Shown one piece after another: positions 11,501 through 24,400 of a stretch of 64,000 nucleotides of DNA; position 1 is the stretch's first letter; each line of letters begins with the position of its first letter. The notes beneath the pieces were generated by a model that made no database searches, had not been told where the DNA came from, and worked only from the letters and a program-made list of their open reading frames with translations. This DNA comes from Mytilus galloprovincialis (lineage: Eukaryota > Mollusca > Bivalvia > Mytilida > Mytilidae). The DNA lies in contig NC_134841.1 in the NCBI RefSeq assembly GCF_965363235.1, positions 53,031,078 through 53,095,077 on the forward strand. Direction: 5' to 3'. The translations under genes and the position numbers were made by a program.

Positions 11501-14500
11501 TGCCAAATACAGCTAAGGTAATCTATTCCTGAGATAGTTTTATCCATGGGATTCATGATCATCTTCTGTTTGTTTTTAATGACGTATGAACGCAGCATGA
11601 ATGTTATATTTATTTCCATTTGATAAAACAATGATAATATTAAAAGTTGTTGACTACATGATTTAGTGATCGCGAAACTCATGACAGAGCATATATGTCG
11701 ATGGTTCAAGATGATATCTAAGAGTCAAGTAGGGCATTTTTAACGTGAATTATTTACTTTATGACCTGAGGATATGGAGTCAGGCAACTCACCCAACGCT
11801 TCCCTTAGAGGAAAGCAAAGTTTTGGTAGGAAAGACACATTTTTGTTGGCATCGCTCTGTTCTGCTTAATTGTTCCAAAAAAATATCCTCAGTTTTAGCC
11901 TGTTCTTCTAAGAAATGATGTTTATCTAAAGTTAAGTTTTAATAAAGAATATAAACAGTGTTCTGAAAATTTCCCCTCAGACCATAAATGATATATCTAG
12001 TTCCCTGTAGTCTAAAATAACTTCCCCACTTGAAGCTTTATTTCCGATATCGATGCTATATTTCATTGAATAAAATCAATTCCAATACAAATGTTATGCC
12101 GAAATGTATTTTTTGTTGTAAAGAAGAAACATATTGAAACGTGTTTAGGGCTGGTGGGAGATGACAGTTTTATCTTTTTTTAATTCGTTTTCTTCTTCAA
12201 TGCGGAAACTTGAAAGAGAAACAAAAATAGAATTCAAATATATCCCTTCCCCCTAAAGGTTGAGCAACACGAACCTCACCAAAATGGTCTGATGCGCCGT
12301 GGTAGTACGACGATTCTGCTCTATAGGTAGAACCCGTCGTGTTGGTACTGTAACGGCACAGTACCCAAGATGCAAAGAGTACCCACACTGCTCCTATTTA
12401 AAAATAAAGAGGCAGCGGAAGACCTGAACCAAACGTATTTTATGGTTTGACATCATGCACGTCTTTCATCATACCGTATCAACTGGGAGGGTGACATATG
12501 CTCCATTTTTATGTGCTGTCGGTATATTGTTACATATAAATGAACATTTCACAATTGGGAAGCTGAAATCATCTCTTTTGTCGAAAATTTTTCTTATAAA
12601 AAAAACTTTATTGTTTTTATTTCCAAATGTACGTCAAGATATGTGACATATGTTACTTTTTATCATGTACTTTATATTTCAAGATTACTGGGATAAATGG
12701 GTTCAACATAATTACCAAACTTGTGATTCCTAAAGTGATATGACATAATGTGTGTCTGTGCTGACATGAATTATCATTAATATGGTCATATTTATAAGTT
12801 AACTGTTTACAAAACTTTTGAATTTTTGAAATACGAAGGCTTTTATACCTCAGTAATAGATAACCTTAGCTGTATTTGACAAAAGTTTCAGGAATTTTGG
12901 TCTTAATGCCCTTAACTTCGTACTTTATTTGGCCTTTTAAACTTTTTCGATTCAAGCGTCACTGTTGAGTCTTTTGTAAACGAAACGCGCATTTTTACAA
13001 AATTTAATCCTGGTTTCTATGACGAGTTTATTTACTCTTCGAATAAGTCGGTTGTTCGTGGTTGACGTCGTCTTTGGTACGGCCTAAACAATTGTACTTT
13101 TGTAATGACTTATTGTTATCATACTGATACACATGTGTTTGGTGTGAGCAGAATCAAACTACTCGAGCGTCACTGATGAGTCTTTTGTAGATGAAACGCG
13201 CGTCTGGCGTAAATATAATTTTTTAATCCTGGTATCTATGATGAGTTTATTTACCTGTACTTTATGTAGATTCATGCTAGCCAGTGTAATGTGTGGTACC
13301 ATGAAAACCGGAAAGTTTGGAAAGACATTGCAGGTTTATCTAATAGGGTCAATGAATTTGAATATTGATTGTATGTCAGTGTTGTACAACAACATCATAC
13401 AAACAATTTAAATCCAAATTTTAAGCCATTCAATCTGTTAGAACATTTGCTGAAGAGAAAAAAACATAGGTCAATATATCAATCTACGCATTATGAAGGA
13501 GAGACGTTTCTCCCAATGATTTCATTGGATATGCTTTATCCTGTCAATAAAAACAAATGGATGCAGAATTTTGATAATTGTAGGTTTATTGACCCCCGGT
13601 TCAGGATATGAAGGGCGAATCAGACATAATTCCAATGGCAATATGACCTTAAAAAGTTTAAAAGAGGAAGATTCTGGTACCTATAAATGCACTGTGACTT
13701 ACTTTCTTGGTGGAATTGTGGAAGATAGTATTGATGTGATAATTTATAGTAAGCTATTTATTGAATTCTGTGCTAATAAATGTTTACTTTTCATGACAGT
13801 AAACAGTACAATTTTAAACAATTTTTTTGAAAGTAGATATTTTTGATATGTGGTACTTTGACCGATATTGATGTCTTTTCGTATCATATTTCTTTGGCTG
13901 TCTGTGACAACTTTTTTGTCTATGATGGAGTGTATTATAAAAAAGAACATTTTGATGGAAATATTGCATTTCAATAAAGTTAAGTTTTCGTCACTGTTTT
14001 TTATTCAAGAAAGAAATCAAGTTGATCAAAAGGCTACATAACAATAGCAATGACATTGTTGGCAGTAAAAAATGTAACAATTGCAAAAAAAATTCCCTTT
14101 CACTGGAAACTGAACATGTAAAGTTCTTTCGTGCATACATTTAATTTAAAGCTTAATAGAGTTGTTCTTCTATTTTTCTCTGTTTGGCAGAAAAGGGTTA
14201 GGAGAATAATTGATAGTAGATGCATTAAATGATAATCATAAAACGCTCAGCGATCCTCTGATTTTAAATTAAACTTCACCGAGTGGGGAAATATCGCATA
14301 TCGTGTCACACTCGCGGAATAGATATAATCGATATGTATATACAACATATATTAGTATACAATTTCCAGCATTAAATTTCGATAAATAGACTTAATGCAT
14401 AATAGAACATAATTTTGTCTTTTAGATAGATTGAGAATGCCACCTTCGATAACATACAACAGCCAAACGAATAAATTATCATGTACAGTAGCTGATGTGA

Positions 14501-17500
14501 ATAGCGGAATACATTACACATGGACGGTATGCACCTTAATGTGATAACCAATAATGCATTCAAAATGATCATTTCGCTAGTCTCAAGTTCACTTTTTAAA
14601 TATCATAACATGTTCAATTAATTCATCTGCATGTATTATTATTTTTGAGAACTTAAGATCAATTTACACTGCAACTGATTCAATAACAACTTTCGTAGAT
14701 TCTTCATATTGTTCGTAATGTTTCATAACACCATTATCATTTATTCACAATAAAAAGTTTTTTTTTTATTTTAAGTTGAACGAAGAAGTAATTGGAACTG
14801 AAAACGCTTTAATACCGAAAAACAGTGGTGTCTATACATGTGTTATAACCGGGAAGGCTATAGAAATGTGCGCTGTCAGTAATATTAAGAAAAACGCATC
14901 GTTTTCATTGCAGATGGGTGAGTTGTATTTCCTATACAAACAAATTGTTTGCATTATACACAATAATTCTATAGACATTTTTAGATATAATTAGTTTTTG
15001 TCTGTATAGATAGTTTACTCATTGGCTATCATGCTAAATTTTTTAATAAAAGTATCACGACATATTTTGGACAGAAAATTATCCGTCTTTGTCACGATAA
15101 AATAGCGATGCAGAATAAATTATCTGATTTAAAGATAGTTCCCTTAAAAAAATACTTTATAAGTGAGAAGAGTGGTGGGACTTTTCAGAATGTATTTACT
15201 TACCACAGAAACGAAACGTGTTGTTGGGTTGCAGTCTCATTTTTGTTTCAACACAGCGCCTTTGATTCCCACTTCTAGAAATTACAATCATTATTAATAT
15301 TTCTTAATTGGTTTTATTCCAGAAAAGCCAGTTGTTGCAGCCCGTCAGCCAACTATAAGAACGATAGATGGACAATCCGTTACACTTGAATGCTATGTTG
15401 TCAGTGCTGTGCCACAAACAATAAATTCCTGGAAATGGTTTAGAGAAAATGAAAAGGGGAATATTTTGTCATACTCCCCAACATACAATATTTCCTTTGT
15501 AACAGTCGGTCATGGACTTAACTATAAATGCACAGCGACAAATGATGCTGGTGAATCGATCCCTGTAACAGTTATGGTACAAGTTCTCAGTAAGTTTATC
15601 AAGTTATTGAAAATACTGCTTTATGTCTTGTTAATGAAACCCATCTTACAGACTAAATATGTCGATTTATTTATTTGTTTTTTGTTTTTAAGATTCAAAA
15701 CATTATGATAACAGATTTAATTGTATTAAAAAAAACTGTAGATATATAAAATTTGCATGCTTTAAAAAAAATACACATATGAAAGTGACGATAACATTTG
15801 TTAACAAGAATTCAGCGCCTCATGCAAAATGTGAATGTTACTTTATTTCCTTTTGAATAAATTTGCGTTCAATTCTACAGTAAAATACATATATTACAGT
15901 TGTATCAAAACCAAATCATCATATTCTGTATCATAAGCAGCATCTGATATTTTTTAAAGTCTCCAGCAAAGTGGTCAGAAAACCGAAATGAAGGATAGCT
16001 GTGAAGTATGTACCGCGGAGGATCTTATTTTCATCTGTGTTTGATCTTCTTCTTTTTAGCACCTCCACATATTCAGTCTTTCGGAGAATACAGTCCCCTA
16101 GAAAACTCTAATCTTCATATTCGTTGCAACATATCTGGAAACCCGTCTCCGAATTGGGATCAAGTTCACTGGACAAAGATTGAATCAATATCTTTTAGAG
16201 TTTCAGGTTTTAGTTTGTATTTCAATGAAATTAGCCGCCAGGAAGCTGGTATATATACATGCCACGTCACCACTTTACTGGAATTGACGTCTGGACAGAT
16301 ATTAACAAAGACGGACAACAAAAATGTCACCATTGATGTTTTATGTAAGTTCATAATAATATATTGTGAAACGTTCACCGTTTTATTCGACAATAAAAAC
16401 TTTGAAGATATAATCTTTATATTAACCAGGATTTCAATTTTGCACGCGAGACGCTCGTACCGTTTACAAAAAACTGATCAGTGAAGCTCAAATCCAAAAA
16501 ATTAAAAGGCAAAATAAAGTACGAAGTTGTAGGCCTCGAGGACCCAAAACTTCTATAGGTTATATCAAATACAGCTTATTATAATGTATTCTAGCTTTGA
16601 TCATGGGGTAGACAATCCATAGTGTTCCGTATCTGTACTTTGAAATCTTAAGGAACAATGATCGTTTGAAGTGTTTTGAGATATTTTACCCTTTGATAAA
16701 GGACTTTCCGATGTGAATTTTCTTTAGAGATCGGTATTTTTTTCTTTCTTTTACCTATGAATTTTAAATAATAAACAATAAAACATCAATTGTGTACGCC
16801 TAACGCACGTTTCGTCTACAATTAATTATCTAAGGTACCAGGCTTATAATTTAATAAGCATTGAAGAATTTTAAGATTGTTAATATGAATATGTCAATGA
16901 TATTACATACCAACACAGAATTGCTTCACCAAATAAGTGTTTATACATCCTTGGCTTTTGCATGTTCAAGTTGGATCGTGAAGGTAAATCCTTGGACGCA
17001 CGAACATTCTCTAATGTTATTTTCTTTTAAAAGCCGAATCGATCTCCACATTTTTTCAAAAGTAAACTTAAAATATGAAAAACAGGAAAATAGGGCGATA
17101 TCCTCATATAATCTCTGCTGTGTACAAACCAATACAGATATTTAACGTGCTAGGTAACTGATCGCAGAGAAAAATAAAATCACAAAAGTACAGAACTCTG
17201 AGGAAAATTCGAAACGGGAAGTCCCTTATCAAATGGCAAAATCAAAAGCTCAATCACATCAAACGAATAGACAACAACTGTCATATTCCTGACTCGGTAC
17301 AGGCATTTTCCTATGTAGAAAATGATGGATTAAGCCTGGTTTTATAGTTAGCTAAACCTCTCACTTATATGACAGTCGCCATCTCAACCTAACCGGGATT
17401 ATTATTCTGATTGCAAACCATACTCGATAAAAATAGCCGCAAATACCGATTTCAGTCTTTGGTTTACACGGTCTTTGTTACAAACTACGACTTCCGACCC

Positions 17501-18425
17501 TCTAAGCAACCATTTTATGAAGAGCTCGTCGAGGGCATTAATAAAAAAGAAGTTTCTTTGATATATTGGGTTTTTCAAACATATAGGATTGGTAATTCAT
17601 AATCACATACCCTCTTACCTTACTTCCCTACAAAACATTATATGTCATTATGTTATTGGTCCGAGTACACAGTTATTTCGTAGTGCATTTCTTTTAGACA
17701 ATAAATGAAAATTTAAAAAAATCCCACCTGCGCTTTCTCAATAATATTTTTACAGTGTGTTGTACTACTTTTGGGACAAATTATATCAAAATTATAGAAA
17801 ACTTCTTCATCTCTAACTCAAAATATGGACAGTTTTATGTTAATGGGGTCTTGAAATCTTTTGACAGCTTCCGAAGTGCTAATTTTTTACCTTTTTCAGC
17901 TGGACCTAATCACTACGTTACATTAATATTTATGACCCAAATTTTTTTACAGTGTCATTTCACCCCCAACTTGCTATATGAGGCATAAAACATGGAGAAA
18001 TAAATTTGGAAGGGGTATAACAAAAATTAGCAAGTAACCCACTGTCCACACTAAGGGCTATATTCGTGGACAACGAAATTCAAAGGACGATAACTGTGTA
18101 CTCGGACCTATTGTTCTGTTATAAATTTGATAATACTTTGAACGACAAACGACAAAATTATTTCATTCACGTAGTAGTATTAACCATTTATGGATTCTTC
18201 AAAATTCTAAAGAACTGCTGGATAATTTTTAATCTAGGTCTGTTTCTGTAATTAATTCTAACATAAATTTTGATTTTATAACCCTGCATACCACCATTCT
18301 CCATGTGACATTATAATTGTCTTGAATAGACATTGAACGACAAAATTATTTTTTTTGTGACGTTTGCATTTTCTGACGCCCAACACGCGAAACAAGGAAT
18401 ATGTTTTTTAATTTGATAGTTGCTT

Positions 18426-18458
<33 letters not shown>

Positions 18459-21400
18459 GTATGTCTTGAGATTGTAACACAATGATGACTGCTGTAACCA
18501 TATTTTGACTAATTTACCAATTATGTCTGTTTTGTTCACGCATCGTTGTAAAAATAACGGAACTTTATGCGACTGTCAAACATATTGTTTGCGTTGTAAA
18601 CTACAACACATACTTCCTTTATTCAGAGAATAAGTTCGAAAGGACATAATAATTACCAACTGTCTGTGATATAGAAGTCATCGCAATTATCATAGATTCT
18701 TGTATGAAGTCGTCCATTTGAGTAAGTATCGAGGAAAAGATACTTGGCAGACATTTTTGAATCAGTTGTATTCACATGGATATTTGAAAAGTTAGCACAG
18801 GGTCCTATTTATATGGCAATGCTGTTCAGGAAGCTAGCACACAAACATACAATTCATGTTAACTTATTGTTATTTTAGATATAATATTGTAGTTAGCTCG
18901 ATCATTGAATATAATCTTATCTGAACTAGCATTGAAAGTAATGGGTTACTGACATACATCACTATCTAGTCAACATTACTTACCAATGATGTTTTTGAAA
19001 TAAATCTATTTGATGTGTACTGATTTGATATTTTGATAGTCGGTGTTGACATGAATATCAATTATATGTTCATTTTTATAGATTTCCTGTTATAAAACTT
19101 TTAATTTTTCGAAAAACTAAGGATTTTCTTATCCCAGGAATAGATTTATACCTTAGCCGTATTTGGCACAACTTTTTGGAATTTTGGTCCTCAACGCTCT
19201 TCAACTTTTTACCTTTTTGGCTCTATACTTATTTTGATATGAGCCTCATTGATGAGTCTTATGTAGACGAAACGCGCGTCTGGCGTATTAAGGTGGTACC
19301 CAACACTTTCACTAAAATTAATTTGGCTCGTTTAATTTTTCATAAAATTTTGTCAAAGTATTTACTTTAACCCTTTAACAAAAATATAAAAATTTAAATT
19401 TTTTTTGAACCAACCGTTTTGTCTGAAAAATTACACTGGTTATATAGCAGTTTGATAAAGACCAATTTTGATCATTGAGAAGCTTTTTAAAAAATATTCC
19501 TTTTACAACACAACGTAATTAAAACGTTTAGCTGACTTTACAGAGTTATCTCCCTGTGGTGTTAGGTACCACCTTAAATTATAATCCTGGTACCTTTGAT
19601 AACTATTGTTATTAGTCTCATGGTCTAATTTCATTGAGTAAGTCTTTTTCAGTGATTTTTTAGAGCTTGGTCTAATGTTGTATTGTTACACTACTGGAAC
19701 AGGTTAGGTAGAGATTTTGAACAAACATGTATACAATTGTCACAATTAGATGCACCTGTCCATAAAAATGGGTCTGCTTAAAAGTTAATGGCATTACATT
19801 TTGATTATTTCTCATACATTTTCGCACCCATGCTTCTTATTATCATCGTAAAATTTTCATAATTTGTTTAAAGTTAAACTCTTTTATTCTTTTTTTTTCA
19901 TTTCAGACGCTCCTGGTTCATCTATAAAGCTATCTACGACATCAAATTCAATTATTACAATAGAAAACTCAGCCATTCCAACTGTTTTATGCAGTGCTAA
20001 TTGTAATCCTGGTTGTGCTTTCAACTGGCAAACTCCGTCTGGGACATTAATAGCTGGTGCTAAACTTAGTCTAGGCAATGCCAAAAGGAATATGAACGGC
20101 ACATATACTTGTTCAGCTTCGACCAGTATTGCTTTAGATAACCATGTAGCCTATGCTAGGATAGATCTAATTATTCATTGTAAGTATGTAACATTCGCTA
20201 TATTGTGTTCAATTTGTTACTTTAAACGAATATTTAGTAGTTATGAAATATATGAAATAAAAAAAAAAGCAATTGTTTCTTACGAATAGCTCACCAGTAT
20301 GATTATTTTAGTAAATTTGAGTTCTGATTTCATCATGACACTTCAACACCGCTGCGTAGTACTTTGATCACGACAGTCTAAAAAATAGAAAATCAAAGTG
20401 ATCAATTATATAATATGAATACATAATTATATATATCTGATTAGTATTTAAGATTAACCAATTAATGTCATTGTATGAATACATATTGAACAGTGAATAC
20501 AGCTGATGATGTATAATAAGAATCCAATATCTGACTCCAAGCAATTAAAAGGAGATGAAAACCTCACTCATTTGTCTTAATCATGAAAAAAAAATCAATG
20601 GACTTCGTCCTACTTTGTCCATATTAATACTTTACCTGTTTAGGTATAATGCTGTTTAGTCAGAGAAATGATATACAACAACTGTTAAAAAAAACTTTAA
20701 ATAAAACATAAAGAACCAATACTACGTCACATGTCATTTAAAGGAATGACTCGACACATGAAGAATCGATCTAACAGTCAAGTTTCTTGAACCTAAAAGT
20801 TTATGTAGAAAGGTTTTACTTCTTTAAATACTGTCCTTCTTGTATATAAAAAAAAGAAGATGTGATATGATAGCAAATGAGACAACTCTCCACAAAAGAC
20901 CAAACTGACACAGAAATTAACAACTATAGGTCACCTTACGGCCTTCAATGATAAGCAAAGCCCATACCGCATAGTTAGCTATAACAGGCCCCGAAATGAC
21001 ACATGTAAAACAATTCAAACGAGAAAACTACGGCCTTATTTATTTTTAAAAAATGAACGAAAATCAAATATGGTACACATAAACAACCGATAACCACCGA
21101 ATTACAGTCTCCTGACTTGGGACAGGCACATACATACATAATGTGGCGGGGTTAAACATGTTAGCGGGATCTCAACCCTCCCCTAACCTGAGACAGTGGT
21201 ATAACAGTTCAAAATAAGAACGAACTATAAATATTAGTTGAAAAAGGCGACAAAAATACAAGTGAACGTTTACGAGTATTTGTACATTCCAACAACAAAA
21301 AGACACTAGGTACAGATCTGAGAGTACTCGTAGTTAACTGACAGCAAGTTCAAAGCCACTAACAACTTATAAAAAAAACAATCATGCATCTAAGACTAAA

Positions 21401-24400
21401 TTATCAATTCGTACACATCCAACATCCAATGGATTTAGTTTAAAGACGTCATAAACAGTCAGAGAAAAACATGACCTTGTGCAATGCCATGATACAGGTA
21501 TCGACAGATTGTAGATCCATGAATGTGTATGTGTAGCCTATATAACATACTAGTAATATTTAGTTTGCTTTTAATTTACTGATAAAAAAATCAATAGTCA
21601 TACCAATAAAAACAATATTCAATGATCTTATTACAGTGTTAAACTGGTAACCTTTGAGAACAAGTTTATTTAAAGGGGCGATAAGTTTACAAGGATCATT
21701 TCTAAACCGTGCACGGTTAACAACATTTCCGTAAAAATGAGGATGTGCTATCCCGTTGAAATACCACAACCAAACTTCAAAACCAAATGTTTATATCTAT
21801 GGAAAAAAATAGTAAAGGTTTTAAGTAATTTATGGTAACGATATCCCTGGTTTACCAGTAATACATAGATTACGTTCGTTTAAATCAAAAATGTCACTTG
21901 GTTTGTTAGTGGTGTTGTCTCAATGCTGGATATACTAAATCCGTTTCTGTTTACCAGAAAAAAGGCATAATCTTGTTTGACGATTTAATTGCAAACATAT
22001 ATATTAAAATTTTAAAATTCGCAAACTACATTTCACATCAAATAATAACAGTTCGTTAAAACGGTTGATTTCTGTTACAAGGTAAATGCTGAAGTTAATG
22101 TTAAAAAATAAATGAATTAAAATATAGGCCAGGTCTTACAACTGTTTTAAAATTCATAAATATACGAATGCCAAAGTTTTATTTCTATTTACTATCTTAC
22201 ACGCATCATTAAGGATAACAAATGTTGATCTTTATTCTAAGAGTCAAAACTGCTTATCCAAAATATTTGTATCTATAAGATTAAAAGGAGTAAAGAAGAG
22301 TATGACACAAATCGTTTTCGTCATACCTCCGTGAAAGATTTCACAGTAGAACATAAACAATGCTATCTTTTAACATTTATGTATATATATAACATAATAT
22401 GCAGACAAACAATTCTAAAGAATATAAGCGTCCAAAGTATAAGCCCGTTGCATTAAGTGCCATATGACAGTGGCGCTTGACAAAATAAAGAGTATGAGAA
22501 CAAATAAAAATCGGTAAATAAAATATTAAAGATGTCCCCCTTTTAATGGGATAGGAGATGGAAGTTGTTGAAACATATCGGCTTTGAAATTGTTTAACAT
22601 GTCCTGAAATATTGTTTTGTGAGGTAGATTATTGTCGTTAATGACACAAGTAAAGTATCTTGGGTGGAGGTCACTTTAAAAATGATATTTATTCTCGTTT
22701 TACCATTCCATTTTGCAGATAGTCCATTTATCACTTCGATTCTACCATCCAAAAGTGTAAGTGTGATGGAAGAATCTCAAATAACACTAGTCTGTAAAGC
22801 AGGTGGCTATCCATCACCTAACATAACGTGGCATTACATGGGAAAAAACGACACATCATCCCTGAAAAGCATAGTGGACTTTGAATCTTTGACGTTTGTA
22901 AACATTTCACGCATGAAGGGTGGTATATATTTCTGCCACGTTAATAATGGTACTAGTCTGTAAAGCAGGTGGCTATCCATCACCTAACATAACGTGGCAT
23001 TACATGGGAAAAAACGACACATCATCCCTGAAAAGCATAGTGGACTTTGAATCTTTGACGTTTGTAAACATTTCACGCATGAAGGGTGGTATATATTTCT
23101 GCCACGTTAATAATGGTATCGGTGAGGGACATTTTGAAGAAATTCACCTGACTGTAACATGTAAGTTAAGAAAATCTGAAATTGTAATACATTTGTTAAC
23201 AGTATTAACTTCAAATTGTAAAAACATGTAGATACATCTTGCATCGTAGTTCGATAACTCCGTTTGTAGAGTAACACTACCACCTGCTGTATTTCACATA
23301 ATATATATAACTCATATTCATTTATGGTTGAACCAAATTAAAAAGAATACAAGATATGCGTCTTAATCATCATAACTCTTCACCGATCGACCTACCGTAA
23401 AATAGTGCAAGTGGTTATGATTCATGCTCAAGGTTATCAGTAAAATTAGTCATTAAAAATATAAAGTACATACATGTACACTGAATTTTAGAGATCTCTT
23501 ATTCTTGCATTTATTTGTACTGTAGTCCTGTCATGTAATTTTTTTTAGTGCGAGGTTTGACTAGCCACTAAACCAGGTTCAACCCACCATTTTTTCTTGA
23601 AATGTCCTGTACCAAGTCAGGAACATGGCAGTTTCTATCATATATAGTTCGTTTCTGTTTCTGTTGTGTCGTTGTTCTTCTCTTATATTTGATGTGTTTC
23701 CCTAAGTTTTAGTTTGTTACCCGGATTGGTTATTTTCTTAATCGATTTATGAATTTCAAACAGCGGTATACTACTGTTGCCTTTATTTAAGTTCATACTA
23801 TATTCCTGTGCATGTGCTAAACAACTCAGGTTATCATTTAATTTGTCTATTGTTAGTTTATTTTGACTAACTAATCAAATGTGTTTTTAAAACGGTGTTC
23901 TTATATATGTAAATTACGCATCATATTTATTGAACAGTAATTGTACCAGATTATGGGTTAATAAATGCAGCAAACACGGAAACAGCATTTTGTAAGTCAA
24001 TCGCAATCAAAAGTATATCTCTCCCTCCACGGAAATCGGTATCTTTTTTAACGAACAAACTATTATCTTAAAAAACTGTGGGTGTATTTTACAGATGGAC
24101 CTGGGCTATCAGTCGAAATTCTACCCTTGAACAGCATAAGTGTGAGTGAGAATGAAACCATAGAAAATATCACATGCTCTGCAACATGCAATCCTGTGTG
24201 TTCATACATATGGCAAAAGCCTGACGGAAATCATGTGGCAGATAATAATCTTGAGCTTGGAGCCGCTCATAGAGATATGAGTGGAACTTACTTGTGTACA
24301 GCTGAAAATGAGATACAATCTATGACTTTACAAGGATTTGCTAGATTATCACTTCTTGTCTACTGTAAGATCTGCTTTTATAAAACAAATATGAAACAAC

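Noticed and set aside
14372..14572. Minus-strand frame over 14372-14572
   Set aside because: It is antisense to Ig exon 4 and has no recognisable domain.
17755..17988. An extra Ig exon in intron 7
   Set aside because: No Cys-Trp-Cys pattern, and the borders lack matching phase.
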